From an uncultured Lachnospiraceae bacterium (lineage in GTDB: Bacteria > Bacillota > Clostridia > Lachnospirales > Lachnospiraceae), in assembly GCA_934394615.1 (NCBI GenBank), contig CAKRRJ010000010.1, positions 1 through 40,507 of the forward strand: a stretch of DNA of 40,507 nt. The letters are read 5' to 3'. The notes beneath the pieces are model-generated. The model saw only the letters and a list, made by a program, of their open reading frames with translations, did no database searches and was not told where the DNA came from. Below, in pieces: positions 15,158 through 24,796 of the stretch. The position numbers were made by a program, and so were the translations under genes. Positions within the stretch are counted from its first letter, which is position 1; every line of letters starts with the position of its first letter.

Positions 15158-17227
15158 ATGGCAGAACAGTATGCCAGCATCATCATAGATATTTCCCATG
15201 AAGACGTAGACCGCGTATTCCAGTACCGGATCCCGGCGGAGCTTTTGCCGCAGATCCGGGCAGGGGTGCAGGTCTGCGTCCCTTTTGGTTCAGGAAACAG
15301 AACACGGACCGGCTATGTCGTGGAGATTACCGACCGGCCGGATTATGATAAAGAGAAGATCAAGGATATTCTGGGCGTCGCGGAAAAGAGCATTACCGCG
15401 GACACCAGACTGATTGAGCTTGCGTGGTGGATGAAGGAGCAGTATGGTTCCACCATGAACCAGGCACTCAAGACGGTGCTTCCGGTGAAGAAAAGGGTAA
15501 GGGCGCGGAACAAAAAGATTGTGGAGACGGTAACGGGAATGTCGGTGGGCGGACCCTGGTCAGGCGAAAAAAACGGCGCTGCACAGCCGGAAAGCACGGC
15601 TGTGGCATACTCTGCCCCGGTTCACCTGAACGAGGAACAGCAGTCCATTGCAGACGCGTTTTCCGCATCCTACGATGCCGGAGACCGGACGCCCTGCCTC
15701 ATCCACGGTGTCACAGGAAGCGGCAAAACCGAAGTGTACATGGCTCTGATTGACCATGTACTGCAGCAGGGAAAACAGGTGATCGTCCTCATCCCGGAGA
15801 TTGCCCTGACCTACCAGACGGTGAGCCGTTTTTACAGCCGCTTCGGAGAGCGCATCTGTGTCATGCATTCCAGGCTCTCTGCCGGAGAAAAATGCGATCA
15901 GTTTGAGCGGGCCAGAAAGGGCGAGACGAGCATTATGATCGGCGCGCGCTCTGCGCTGTTTACGCCGTTCCAGGACCTGGGCCTCATTATCATTGATGAG
16001 GAACAGGAGGGGGCATACAAAAGTGAGGTGACACCGCGCTACCACGCGAGAGAGGTGGCGGAAAAACTGGCAGAGTTAAGCGGCGCGGCTTTGGTCATGG
16101 GATCTGCCACGCCGTCGGTGGAGGCCTACGCGAAGGCAGAAGCCGGGATCTCCCGCCTGTTCACGCTCACAAAGCGCGCGAAAGCCGGGAGTGAGATGGC
16201 CTCGGTGGAGGTTGTGGATCTGCGGAAAGAAATGGAAACCGGAAACCGCTCCATTTTCAGCCAGCGGCTTCAGGAACTCATCCGGGACCGGCTGGAAAAA
16301 AAAGAGCAGGTTATGCTGTTTATCAACCGGCGCGGCTATTCCAGCTTTGTGTCCTGCAGAAGCTGCGGGGAAGCGGTAAAATGTCCGCACTGCGACGTCT
16401 CGCTGACATTCCATAAAAAACAGGGACTCGTGTGCCACTACTGCGGTTATCAGATTCCTGTGCCAAAGAAATGCCCAAACTGCGGGTCGCCGTATCTGGC
16501 CGGGTTTGGCATTGGAACCCAGAAAATCGAGGAGATGGCGGCGGAGATGTTCCCGGAGGCGAAGCTGCTTCGCATGGACCTGGACACCACATCGAAGAAA
16601 GGCGGCCATGAGCGGATTCTGTCTGCTTTCGCGAAAGGAAAGGCAGACATTCTCATTGGCACTCAGATGATCGTGAAGGGTCACGATTTTCCGGGCGTGA
16701 CGCTGGTTGGCGTTCTGGCAGCGGATGTTTCCCTTTACGCGCCGGATTACGCGGCGGCGGAGCGGACGTTTGCGCTTCTGGTGCAGGCGGCAGGGCGCGC
16801 GGGACGGGGAAGAAAGCCGGGAACCGCGCTGATTCAGACCTACATGCCAGAGCACTACAGCATTCAGGCGGCAGCGGCGCAGGATTACGCCGCGTTTTAC
16901 CGTCAGGAGATGGGTTACCGGAAGCTCATGCATTATCCGCCGGCGTGCCATATGCTGAGCCTGCAGATAGCAGGAGAAGATGAGGCAACCATGGCGCAGA
17001 TCATGGACGCAGTCGCGGCTTCCGTGCGAAAAAACTTCGGCGCGCAGACGCAGGTGATTGGTCCGGTACCGGCTCCGGTGTATAAAGTTAATGATATTTA
17101 CAGAAAAATTTTATATATGAAACAGGAAAACTATGATATACTAGTAAAAATCCAGAAGTATGTAAAATTGCGCTGGGATGAGACAGAAAGCTGCAGAAAA
17201 CTTACGATGCAGTGTGATTTTAAATAG
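15158..17227 (+). CDS. priA: Primosomal protein N' (replication restart helicase)
   Basis: This 689-residue superfamily 2 helicase recognises stalled forks and reloads the replisome. After an N-terminal DNA-binding domain, it has Walker A GVTGSGKTEVY near residue 184 and the DEEQ box (DEEH in many homologues) near 282. The zinc-binding insert carries eight cysteines from CRSCG (about 398) through CPHC, CHYC and CPNC, and the helicase C-terminal half ends with QAAGRAGRG. GGAG lies 6 bases before ATG 15158, so the longer reading from 15113 is rejected. The last 40 codons become noticeably AT-rich and seem to house a promoter for def. It heads the conserved priA-def-fmt cluster. Confidence 0.96.
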   Translation: MAEQYASIIIDISHEDVDRVFQYRIPAELLPQIRAGVQVCVPFGSGNRTRTGYVVEITDRPDYDKEKIKDILGVAEKSITADTRLIELAWWMKEQYGSTMNQALKTVLPVKKRVRARNKKIVETVTGMSVGGPWSGEKNGAAQPESTAVAYSAPVHLNEEQQSIADAFSASYDAGDRTPCLIHGVTGSGKTEVYMALIDHVLQQGKQVIVLIPEIALTYQTVSRFYSRFGERICVMHSRLSAGEKCDQFERARKGETSIMIGARSALFTPFQDLGLIIIDEEQEGAYKSEVTPRYHAREVAEKLAELSGAALVMGSATPSVEAYAKAEAGISRLFTLTKRAKAGSEMASVEVVDLRKEMETGNRSIFSQRLQELIRDRLEKKEQVMLFINRRGYSSFVSCRSCGEAVKCPHCDVSLTFHKKQGLVCHYCGYQIPVPKKCPNCGSPYLAGFGIGTQKIEEMAAEMFPEAKLLRMDLDTTSKKGGHERILSAFAKGKADILIGTQMIVKGHDFPGVTLVGVLAADVSLYAPDYAAAERTFALLVQAAGRAGRGRKPGTALIQTYMPEHYSIQAAAAQDYAAFYRQEMGYRKLMHYPPACHMLSLQIAGEDEATMAQIMDAVAASVRKNFGAQTQVIGPVPAPVYKVNDIYRKILYMKQENYDILVKIQKYVKLRWDETESCRKLTMQCDFK
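17134..17142 (+). promoter_or_regulatory. Extended -10 promoter candidate for def-fmt within priA
   Basis: TGATATACT at 17134-17142 is an extended -10 with a consensus TATACT. It sits in an AT-rich patch of the otherwise GC-rich priA coding end, about 125 bases before the def start. The -35 region is weak (ATATGA). Confidence 0.45.
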
Positions 17228-17266
17228 AATTATTATCAGGAACAACAGACAGAAAGGACAGAACAA

Positions 17267-17746
17267 ATGGCAATCAGACAGGTAAGAACCATTGGAGACG
17301 ATATTTTAAGAAAGGAGTGCAAACCGGTTAAGGAGATCACCCCGCGCATCGCGGAGCTGATTGAGGACATGTTCGAGACCATGTACGAGGCAAACGGCGT
17401 AGGCCTTGCTGCACCACAGGTCGGCGTGTTAAAACAGATCGTGGTTATGGATGTGGACGACGGAAACCAGTATGTACTCATCAACCCGGAAATCATCGAG
17501 CAGAGCGGAAGCCAGACCGGCCAGGAGGGCTGCTTAAGCGTTCCTGGAAAAGCCGGCATGGTAACCCGCCCGAACCATGTGGTGGTACGCGCGTACGATG
17601 AGAACATGGAGCAGTTTGAGTTAGAGGGCGAGGAGCTTCTTGCGCGCTGCATCTGCCATGAGTGCGCGCACCTGCGCGGTGAGCTCTATGTGGACCTGGT
17701 TGAGGGAGAACTGATGGATACCACCACAGAACCGGAGGAAGAATAA
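17267..17746 (+). CDS. def: Peptide deformylase
   Basis: The 159-residue metalloenzyme removes the formyl group from the N-terminus of nascent proteins. All three family motifs are visible: GVGLAAPQVG (residues 45-54), EGCLSVPG with the metal-binding Cys near residue 87, and the HExxH site as HECAH near 129. The length is typical of clostridial type I enzymes. AAAGGA precedes the ATG. It is followed after 4 bases by fmt, the enzyme that adds the formyl group, so the two steps of formyl-Met handling are translated together. Confidence 0.97.
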   Translation: MAIRQVRTIGDDILRKECKPVKEITPRIAELIEDMFETMYEANGVGLAAPQVGVLKQIVVMDVDDGNQYVLINPEIIEQSGSQTGQEGCLSVPGKAGMVTRPNHVVVRAYDENMEQFELEGEELLARCICHECAHLRGELYVDLVEGELMDTTTEPEEE

Positions 17747-17750
17747 ACAT

Positions 17751-18692
17751 ATGAGAATCGTATTTATGGGGACACCGGACTTTTCGGTGCCGACACTGGA
17801 AGCGCTTGTGGCTTCCGAACATGAGGTAGTCGGCGTGGTAACACAGCCGGACAAGCCGAAGGGACGCGGCAAGGAGATCCACGTGTCTCCGGTCAAGGAA
17901 TGCGCCCTGCAGCACAACATCCCGGTTTACCAGCCGGTACGCGCCCGCAATGAGGCGTTTGTGGAAGAGATGCGTGCCTTACACCCGGATGCCATGGTGG
18001 TGATCGCGTTTGGACAGATCCTGCCAAAGAGCCTTCTTGACCTGCCAAAGTACGGCTGTGTCAACATTCACGCTTCCCTGCTTCCGAAATACCGCGGAGC
18101 TGCCCCGATCCAGTGGGCGGTCATCAACGGCGATGAGGAGACCGGCATCACGACCATGATGATGGATGTGGAGATGGACACCGGCGACATGCTGGAGAAG
18201 ACCATTGTGAAATTAAATCCGGACGAGACAGGAGGAAGCCTGTTCGACCGCTTGAGCCTGCTTGGAGGTGACCTGATCTTATCCACACTGGATAAACTGG
18301 AAAAGGGTGAGATCACGCCGGTCCCGCAGGATCACGAGAAAGCAACGTATGTGAAAAAAATCTCCAAATCCATGGGCGACATCGACTGGACCATGGATGC
18401 GGTTTCCATTGAGCGCCTGGTGCGCGGCTTAAATCCGTGGCCGAGCGCGTTCACCCGCTGGAATGGCAAAATGCTTAAGATCTGGGAGGCAAAGGTGCTT
18501 CCGGACCCGGCAGAGAAAGCGCCGTGCGGCAGTGTCATCAGCGCAGGTGACGATGGATTAAAGATCCAGACCGGAAACGGTGTGTTATGTGTGACGAGTC
18601 TTCAGCTGGAAGGAAAGAAGCGGATGGACACCGCGGCGTTTTTACGCGGCTATCAGGTGGAATCCGGCTGCATGATGGAAAGGAGTGAGTAG
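17751..18692 (+). CDS. fmt: Methionyl-tRNA formyltransferase
   Basis: This 313-residue enzyme formylates Met-tRNAfMet with 10-formyltetrahydrofolate, the product of fhs at 10230. The N-terminal hydrolase-like domain begins MRIVFMGTPDFSVPTLEAL. The catalytic signature HASLLPKYRGAAPIQWA lies near residues 107-123, followed by the D of MDTGDML near 140-146. A C-terminal tRNA-binding domain follows from about residue 205. It is packed between def and the yugP-type gene with spacings of a few bases, and is evidently part of one transcript. Confidence 0.97.
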   Translation: MRIVFMGTPDFSVPTLEALVASEHEVVGVVTQPDKPKGRGKEIHVSPVKECALQHNIPVYQPVRARNEAFVEEMRALHPDAMVVIAFGQILPKSLLDLPKYGCVNIHASLLPKYRGAAPIQWAVINGDEETGITTMMMDVEMDTGDMLEKTIVKLNPDETGGSLFDRLSLLGGDLILSTLDKLEKGEITPVPQDHEKATYVKKISKSMGDIDWTMDAVSIERLVRGLNPWPSAFTRWNGKMLKIWEAKVLPDPAEKAPCGSVISAGDDGLKIQTGNGVLCVTSLQLEGKKRMDTAAFLRGYQVESGCMMERSE

Positions 18693-18694
18693 TC

Positions 18695-19417
18695 ATGTAT
18701 GGTGGCTATGGTTACTATGGAATGGGTTACAGTCTGTTTGATCCGACGATGATCCTTGTATACATTGGAGCGCTTTTGTCGATGTGGGCATCATCCAGGG
18801 TAAACAGCACGTTTCAGCGCTACTCCCGGGTGCGCAGCATGACGGGCATGACCGGCGCGGAGGCAGCAAAGCGCCTGCTGAATTCCCAGGGCATCTATGA
18901 TGTGACGGTCCAGCCGGTGCGCGGACAGCTTACCGACCATTATGACCCGCGGACCAAGACGGTAAACCTGTCGGAGGCTGTGTATGGCAGTACCTCCATT
19001 GCGGCGGTCGGCGTGGCAGCGCATGAGTGCGGACACGCGATTCAGGACAATGTCGGCTACGCGCCGCTTCGGCTGCGCTCCGCGTTTGTGCCGATCGCAA
19101 ACTTCGGAAGCAAAATTTCCCTGCCGCTCATTATCCTTGGCTTTTTTATCGGTCTGACCCCGTTTATCGAGATTGGAATCTGGATGTTTGTCCTGGCAGT
19201 CCTGTTCCAGATCATTACCCTTCCGGTGGAGTTTAACGCTTCCTCCCGGGCAGTGCATCTGCTGGACAGCCTTGGAATCCTGCAGGGCGATGAGGTGAGC
19301 GGCACCAGAAAGGTGCTCGGGGCAGCAGCCCTTACCTATGTTGCAGCAGCGGCCGCTTCCATTTTACAGCTGATGCGGCTGATCATTCTGTTTGGAGGTC
19401 GCAGAAGAAATGACTAA
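18695..19417 (+). CDS. YugP-type membrane zinc metallopeptidase
   Basis: The 240-residue protein belongs to the Zn_peptidase_2 (YugP) family. It starts with Gly/Tyr-rich residues, then a membrane segment, the zinc motif AAHECGHAIQD with HECGH at residues 110-114, and two further hydrophobic segments near 140-180. A final hydrophobic segment lies near 215-235. The motif FNASSRAVHLL near 183 is characteristic of the family. No physiological substrate is established. It starts 2 bases after the fmt stop, and its end overlaps rsmB. It is regularly found in this Firmicutes cluster, suggesting co-expression rather than a shared pathway. Confidence 0.9.
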   Translation: MYGGYGYYGMGYSLFDPTMILVYIGALLSMWASSRVNSTFQRYSRVRSMTGMTGAEAAKRLLNSQGIYDVTVQPVRGQLTDHYDPRTKTVNLSEAVYGSTSIAAVGVAAHECGHAIQDNVGYAPLRLRSAFVPIANFGSKISLPLIILGFFIGLTPFIEIGIWMFVLAVLFQIITLPVEFNASSRAVHLLDSLGILQGDEVSGTRKVLGAAALTYVAAAAASILQLMRLIILFGGRRRND

Positions 19418-20753
19418 GCAAAACGGCCCGACAAAAGAGCGGGAACTCATCCTCGATATCCTCATGGAGATCCTGGAAAACGGCGGCTACAGCCATGTTG
19501 TATTAAAGAAAGCGCTGGATAAGCACCAGTATCTGGAAAAGCAGAAGCGCGCGTTCATCACCCGTGTGACGGAGGGAACCATTGAGTATCTGCTCACCAT
19601 CGACGTGGTCATTGACCAGTGTTCCAAAACCAAAGTAAGCAAAATGAAACCGGTTATCCGAACCATTTTACGCATGTCTGTTTACCAGATCCTGAAAATG
19701 GACCGGATCCCGGACAGCGCGGTATGTGATGAGGCTGTGAAACTTGCGGTGAAGCGCAGGTTCCACGGCCTGAAAGGCTTTGTAAACGGAGTGCTCCGAA
19801 CTGTCTCCCGCGAGAAAGACACGTTCGTGTTTACCGACTGGTCAAGAAAGTATTCCATGCCGGACTGGATCATTGAACTGTGGAAGAAGCAGTATCCGGC
19901 TGAAACCGTGGAGCGTATCATGAAGGCGTTCTTAGAGGAGCGCCCGACTTCCGTGCGCTGCAACCTGGACCGCGCTTCCATGGAAGACATCTTAAAAAGT
20001 CTGGAGCAGGACGGTGTGACGGTGCTTGCCAATCCTCTTGCCGACCATGCGCTGTTTCTCTCCGGTTATGACTACCTGGATGCCGTGCGGGCGTTTCGCG
20101 AGGGCTGGATCACAGTTCAGGATGTCAGCTCCTCGTTTGTGGGTGAGGTGGCAGACCCGAAAAAGGGCGATGTGGTCCTGGATGTCTGCGGGGCACCGGG
20201 CGGAAAGAGCCTGCATATCGCGGACAAGCTTGCGGGAACCGGTGAGGTGGTCGTGCGCGACCTGACCGAGAACAAGATCCTTCTGGTGGAAGACAACATC
20301 CGCCGTACCGGATTTACCAATATCCGGGCAGAGGTCTGGGATGCGCTGGAGGAAGATCCGGCGTGGGAAGAAAATGCAGACATTGTCATTGCGGACCTTC
20401 CGTGCTCCGGCCTCGGCATCATCGGTAAGAAACCGGATATCAAGTATCAGGTGACCGAAGAAGACCTGCGGGAGCTGGCAGAACTCCAGAAAGACATCCT
20501 GTCTGTGGTATGGCGCTATGTAAAACCGGGCGGAAAGCTCATTTACAGTACCTGTACCATTGACCGGCTGGAGAACGAAGACCAGAGAACCTGGTTTCTG
20601 GAACACTTCCCGTTTGAGGCGGTGAGCATCGAGGGCGCCCTTGGCAGCCAGGTCAAAGAAGAAACCATGAAAGACGGTTATATCCAGCTGCTGCCGGGAA
20701 CTTACCCGTGCGACGGCTTCTTTATCGCGGCATTCCGGAGAAAGCAGCAGTGA
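19410..20753 (+). CDS. rsmB: 16S rRNA (cytosine-967-C5)-methyltransferase
   Basis: This 447-residue enzyme has an N-terminal NusB-like RNA-binding domain (residues 8-140) and a C-terminal SAM-dependent methyltransferase domain. That domain shows VCGAPGGKSLH near residue 260, the catalytic motif ADLPCSGLG near 330, and the second cysteine in YSTCTI near 385. It methylates C967 of 16S rRNA. ATG 19410 overlaps the stop of the preceding gene by 8 bases and has GGAGGT 10 bases upstream, which is better supported than the TTG at 19392. It is translationally linked to its neighbours. Confidence 0.95.
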   Translation: MTKQNGPTKERELILDILMEILENGGYSHVVLKKALDKHQYLEKQKRAFITRVTEGTIEYLLTIDVVIDQCSKTKVSKMKPVIRTILRMSVYQILKMDRIPDSAVCDEAVKLAVKRRFHGLKGFVNGVLRTVSREKDTFVFTDWSRKYSMPDWIIELWKKQYPAETVERIMKAFLEERPTSVRCNLDRASMEDILKSLEQDGVTVLANPLADHALFLSGYDYLDAVRAFREGWITVQDVSSSFVGEVADPKKGDVVLDVCGAPGGKSLHIADKLAGTGEVVVRDLTENKILLVEDNIRRTGFTNIRAEVWDALEEDPAWEENADIVIADLPCSGLGIIGKKPDIKYQVTEEDLRELAELQKDILSVVWRYVKPGGKLIYSTCTIDRLENEDQRTWFLEHFPFEAVSIEGALGSQVKEETMKDGYIQLLPGTYPCDGFFIAAFRRKQQ

Positions 20754-20780
20754 GAAAAACAGGAAAGCAGATAGAATATT

Positions 20781-21848
20781 ATGGAAAAGCAAGATATCAA
20801 ATCCCTGACATTAGAGGAACTTACAGAGGCAATCCGGCAGATGGGGGACAAGCCCTTCCGGGCAAAACAGATCTACCAGTGGCTGCATCAGAAGCTGGTG
20901 ACGGATTTCGATGAGATGAGCAATCTCTCAAAGCCGCTGCGGGAAAAATTAAAGGAGCAGTTTACGCTCACAGCGCTGCAGCCGGTCGATGTAAAAATCT
21001 CCCAGATTGACGGGACCAGAAAGTACCTGTTCCGCCTGGCGGACGGCAATGTGATCGAGAGCGTTTGGATGCAGTATCATCATGGAAACAGCGTCTGCAT
21101 CTCCTCCCAGGTCGGCTGCCGGATGGGCTGCCGTTTCTGCGCTTCCACGCTGGACGGACTGGAGCGCAACCTGACCGCGTCAGAAATGCTCGATCAGATC
21201 TACCGCATCCAGACACTGACCGGGGAGCGGGTGTCCAACATCGTTATCATGGGTTCCGGTGAGCCGATGGATAACTACGATAATGTCATCCGGTTCCTCC
21301 ATATGATCACCGATGAGAACGGCTTAAACATCAGCCAGAGAAACATTACGGTGTCCACCTGCGGCATTGTGCCGGGCATCTTAAAACTGGCGGAGGAAGA
21401 TCTGCAGATCACGCTGGCGCTGTCGCTGCACGCGCCGAATGATGAGGTGCGAAAGACACTCATGCCGATCGCGAACCGCTATACCTTAAAAGAAATCCTG
21501 GCAGCCTGCCAGACCTATTTTGAGAAGACCGGACGCCGGCTTACGTTTGAGTACAGCCTGGTGAGCGGTGTGAACGACAACCTGGATGAGGCGAAAGCGC
21601 TGACTGCGCTCATCAAAAACATGCACGGCCACGTGAACCTGATTCCGGTCAATCCGATCAAGGAGCGCGATTACCGCCAGTCAGACCGCAGAGCGATCGA
21701 GGCATTTAAAGCATATCTGGAGAAAAACGGCATTAACGTGACAGTCCGACGGGAAATGGGCCGCGATATCAACGGCGCCTGCGGACAGCTCAGAAAGAGC
21801 TTTCTGGAAGAGGAGAGCAGGGAAGAAACAAGCAAAGGAGGGATCTGA
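20781..21848 (+). CDS. rlmN: Dual-specificity 23S rRNA/tRNA C2-adenosine methyltransferase
   Basis: The 355-residue radical SAM enzyme methylates A2503 of 23S rRNA and A37 of some tRNAs. The iron-sulfur motif CRMGCRFC (CxxxCxxC) lies near residues 113-120. GSGEPMDNYDNV near 159-170 contacts SAM, and STCGIVPG lies near 192-199. The C-terminal cysteine used in covalent catalysis is in INGACGQLR near 334. The N-terminal accessory domain (residues 1-90) is present. It lies 27 bases after rsmB and 3 bases before the phosphatase gene. It is not the Cfr variant as far as the motif spacing shows. Confidence 0.96.
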   Translation: MEKQDIKSLTLEELTEAIRQMGDKPFRAKQIYQWLHQKLVTDFDEMSNLSKPLREKLKEQFTLTALQPVDVKISQIDGTRKYLFRLADGNVIESVWMQYHHGNSVCISSQVGCRMGCRFCASTLDGLERNLTASEMLDQIYRIQTLTGERVSNIVIMGSGEPMDNYDNVIRFLHMITDENGLNISQRNITVSTCGIVPGILKLAEEDLQITLALSLHAPNDEVRKTLMPIANRYTLKEILAACQTYFEKTGRRLTFEYSLVSGVNDNLDEAKALTALIKNMHGHVNLIPVNPIKERDYRQSDRRAIEAFKAYLEKNGINVTVRREMGRDINGACGQLRKSFLEEESREETSKGGI

Positions 21849-21851
21849 ACC

Positions 21852-22595
21852 ATGGAAGCATGTGCACTGACCGATGTAGGACAGAAGCGCAGCATGAACC
21901 AGGACTTTATCTACGCCAGCACAGAACCCATCGGATCCCTGGAAAATCTGTTTATCGTGGCGGACGGCATGGGCGGCCACCAGGCGGGCGATTTCGCGTC
22001 GCGCTTTGTGGTGGAGAATCTGGTGCGATTCTTTGAGACGCCTTATCCGGATCGTGATGTCCACGGCATCTTAAAAGAGGGCATCCGCAAGGTCAACCGG
22101 GAGCTGTACAAACGTGCCTGTGAGACCCCGGAGCTGAGTGGGACCGGAAGCACGCTTGTTATGGCGACTATAAAAGGCAACGTGCTCTATGTGGCCAATA
22201 TCGGCGACAGCCGCCTGTACCTTCTGCGCGGTGAACTGGAGCAGATCACAAAAGACCATTCCTATGTGGAAGAACTGGTCGCCCTCGGCAAGTTAAAGCG
22301 CGGAAGCCGCGATTATCTGGAACAGAAAAACATCATCACCCGGGCAGTCGGCGTGAGCGATGAGGTGGACACCGATCTCTTTGCTTTAAAGTTAAAGAGC
22401 GGCGACCAGATCCTTATGTGCTCGGACGGACTCAGCAATATGGTTGATGAACTGGAAATCGAGTACATTATCCGATCTGAGGACAGCGCGCAGGCGCGGG
22501 CGAAAGCCCTCGTGGACGCGGCGAACCGAAGCGGCGGACTGGATAACATATCCGTGATCCTCATTGAACCGCAGATAAGTGAGGTGAGCTTATGA
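21852..22595 (+). CDS. PP2C-type protein serine/threonine phosphatase
   Basis: This 247-residue metal-dependent phosphatase (PrpC/Stp type) reverses phosphorylation by the PASTA kinase encoded next. Metal-binding motifs are VADGMGGHQAGDFAS near residues 36-50, GTGSTLV near 97, NIGDSRLYLL near 116-125, and CSDGLSNMV near 193-201, with a final DNISVILI. AAAGGAGGGATCTG precedes the ATG. The last four bases overlap the kinase start (ATGA), so the pair is translationally coupled, as in B. subtilis prpC-prkC. Confidence 0.96.
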   Translation: MEACALTDVGQKRSMNQDFIYASTEPIGSLENLFIVADGMGGHQAGDFASRFVVENLVRFFETPYPDRDVHGILKEGIRKVNRELYKRACETPELSGTGSTLVMATIKGNVLYVANIGDSRLYLLRGELEQITKDHSYVEELVALGKLKRGSRDYLEQKNIITRAVGVSDEVDTDLFALKLKSGDQILMCSDGLSNMVDELEIEYIIRSEDSAQARAKALVDAANRSGGLDNISVILIEPQISEVSL

Positions 22596-24781
22596 TACTG
22601 AGACCCGGAACATTTTTGCAGGACCGCTATGAGATCCTGGAGCAGATTGGCTCCGGCGGCATGTCAGTGGTTTACAAGGCAAAATGCCATAAGCTGAACC
22701 GCCTGGTTGCCATTAAGGTATTAAAGGAAGAATTCTGCAATGACAGCAATTTTGTCAGTAAATTCAAGATGGAGGCGCAGTCGGCTGCAGGTCTTTCCCA
22801 CCCAAACATTGTCAGTGTTTACGACGTTATTGATGAGGGAAAACTCCATTACATAGTCATGGAGCTGATCGAGGGCATCACCCTGAAAAGTTATATTCAG
22901 AAGAAGGGGCGGCTGGAGGTCAAGGAGAGCATTGGCATTGCCATTCAGGTGGCGCAGGGCATCGCTGCGGCGCATGAACAGCACATTATCCACCGGGACA
23001 TCAAGCCGCAGAACATGATCATTTCCAAGGACGGCAAGGTGAAAGTGGCGGATTTCGGCATCGCGAGAGCAGTGTCTGCCCAGACCATGACATCCTCAGC
23101 TATGGGTTCCGTGCATTATATTTCTCCGGAGCAGGCAAGGGGCGGTTTCAGCGATGAGAGAAGCGATATCTATTCTCTTGGCGTGACCATGTATGAGATG
23201 GTGACCGGACGCCTCCCGTTTGAGGGGGATAATACCGTATCCATCGCGCTTGCGCATCTGGAAAACGCAGTGATCCCGCCGAGTGTATACAATCCGGAGA
23301 TTCCGGTCAGTTTAGAGCGCATCATTCTGACCTGTATGGAGAAGAAGCCGGAGCGCCGCTATCACAGCGCGGAGGAGGTCATTACCGATCTTCGCGCGGC
23401 ACTCATCCGTCCTGCGGCAGAGGCGGACAGTTCACAGCCGACTCCGGAGGAGCGGGCGTTAAACGGGGAGACGGTCCAGATCAGCAGCGAGCAGCTTGCG
23501 CAGATCAAGCATTTCCACCGTGTGGAACGCATGGAGCCGGAACCGCGTGAAAACTATGGCCGTGAGGCCAGGGCTGCCTGGGAAACATACCAGGAAGAAC
23601 AGCAGCAGGAAAGTCCGCAGGAAGAGCGGCGGAGCAAAAAGCTGTCCGGAAAACGCCGGAAACGCGAGGATGAGGAAGACCAGGCAAATCCGCACATTGA
23701 GCGGCTGCTTGCCGGGGCCGGCATTGTTGCGGCCATTGTGGTTGTGGCAGTCCTGATCGTGGTATTTTCAAGGCTTGGCGCATTTTTTAAAGCCGGAAGC
23801 GGACTTCTTGGAAATTCCGCAAATGAAACCACACAGGCTGAGACCGGAGAACTGGTTTTAAAGGATACCGAAGTTTCCATGCCATCGGTCCTGGGCCTTT
23901 CTGAGGATATGGCGGAGAGTACTTTAAAAGACCACTCCCTGACCATGAAGCGCACTTACGAATATTTTGATGATGTGGAGAAAGGCCATGTGGCAAAGCA
24001 GGATCCGGATGCGGGCACTGTGGTGCTCAAAGGCGGACAGGTGAGTGTGGTCATCAGCAACGGCACAGACAAGCTGGATCTTGGTAAGCTCGGCATTGCA
24101 GAGCTTGACCGGATAACGGCGGTCAGCTTTTTGGAGAGCAAGGGCTTAAAGGTTGAAGTTGTGGAAGAAGAGGATGAGACGGTCAAGGCGGGGACAGTCA
24201 TGCGCTATGAGCCGGAGCTGGTTGCGGACGGAGGCACGGTGTACCTTTATGTCAGCAGCGGCCCGCATGTGGACAAGGTACCGGCACCTTATCTGGTTGG
24301 AAAGACCGAGGAGGAGGCGATCGCGCTGCTCACAGAGAGCGGCCTGATGCCGGGAAATACATCCACGGAGGCGAGTGATGCCGTAGAAAAAGGCCTGATC
24401 ATCAGCCAGTCGGCAGCTTCCGGAACACAGCTGGAAAAGGGAAGCAAGGTTGATTATGTAGTCAGCAGCGGACCGGAGGTCAAGCATCAGCGCTATGTGG
24501 CCTCGATCAATCAGGTGTACGATTTAAGCAGCCTGATCGGCCCGGGAGCCGGAAGCTCCAGCGTGACCATTCTGATCCGGCTGCGCCAGGGTACTGCGGA
24601 TAACCCGCACTACAAGATCCTGACCCAGTCTACCACGATCAAGGGCGATGTGCTTCTTCCGGTGAACTTTACCAGCATTGAGAGCGCGGACGGAAGCGAC
24701 CAGGGAACCCTGGAGATTGTGGATGTCAATTCAGGTGCCGTGATCAAGACCTACCCGCTCACATTCTTCCCGATGGATTAG
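22592..24781 (+). CDS. prkC: PASTA-domain Ser/Thr protein kinase
   Basis: The 729-residue membrane kinase has a cytoplasmic Hanks-type kinase domain (residues 10-270) with the glycine loop IGSGGMSVVYKA, the lysine of AIKVL, the catalytic HRDIKPQN near 133-140, DFG near 152, and SPEQARGG in the activation segment. A charged juxtamembrane stretch follows (about 275-365), then one transmembrane helix near 370-392. Three extracellular PASTA repeats (about 425-625) follow, and a unique C-terminal domain of about 100 residues. PASTA repeats of this family bind muropeptides, linking wall status to phosphorylation of growth, division and sporulation targets. The neighbouring rsgA product is a known substrate type in Bacillus. 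Confidence 0.96.
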   Translation: MILRPGTFLQDRYEILEQIGSGGMSVVYKAKCHKLNRLVAIKVLKEEFCNDSNFVSKFKMEAQSAAGLSHPNIVSVYDVIDEGKLHYIVMELIEGITLKSYIQKKGRLEVKESIGIAIQVAQGIAAAHEQHIIHRDIKPQNMIISKDGKVKVADFGIARAVSAQTMTSSAMGSVHYISPEQARGGFSDERSDIYSLGVTMYEMVTGRLPFEGDNTVSIALAHLENAVIPPSVYNPEIPVSLERIILTCMEKKPERRYHSAEEVITDLRAALIRPAAEADSSQPTPEERALNGETVQISSEQLAQIKHFHRVERMEPEPRENYGREARAAWETYQEEQQQESPQEERRSKKLSGKRRKREDEEDQANPHIERLLAGAGIVAAIVVVAVLIVVFSRLGAFFKAGSGLLGNSANETTQAETGELVLKDTEVSMPSVLGLSEDMAESTLKDHSLTMKRTYEYFDDVEKGHVAKQDPDAGTVVLKGGQVSVVISNGTDKLDLGKLGIAELDRITAVSFLESKGLKVEVVEEEDETVKAGTVMRYEPELVADGGTVYLYVSSGPHVDKVPAPYLVGKTEEEAIALLTESGLMPGNTSTEASDAVEKGLIISQSAASGTQLEKGSKVDYVVSSGPEVKHQRYVASINQVYDLSSLIGPGAGSSSVTILIRLRQGTADNPHYKILTQSTTIKGDVLLPVNFTSIESADGSDQGTLEIVDVNSGAVIKTYPLTFFPMD

Positions 24782-24796
24782 CAGGAGAACAGACAA

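Noticed and set aside
15990..16015. DEEQ instead of DEEH box in PriA
   Set aside because: Other helicase motifs and all zinc cysteines are intact; I regard it as a tolerated family variant.
16076..16951. 291-codon open frame on the - strand
   Set aside because: It is opposite priA across the zinc-binding and helicase motifs; the translation is Arg/His-rich and unrecognisable.
19992..20792. 266-codon open frame on the - strand
   Set aside because: It is antisense to rsmB, which has complete catalytic motifs and tight spacing to its neighbours.
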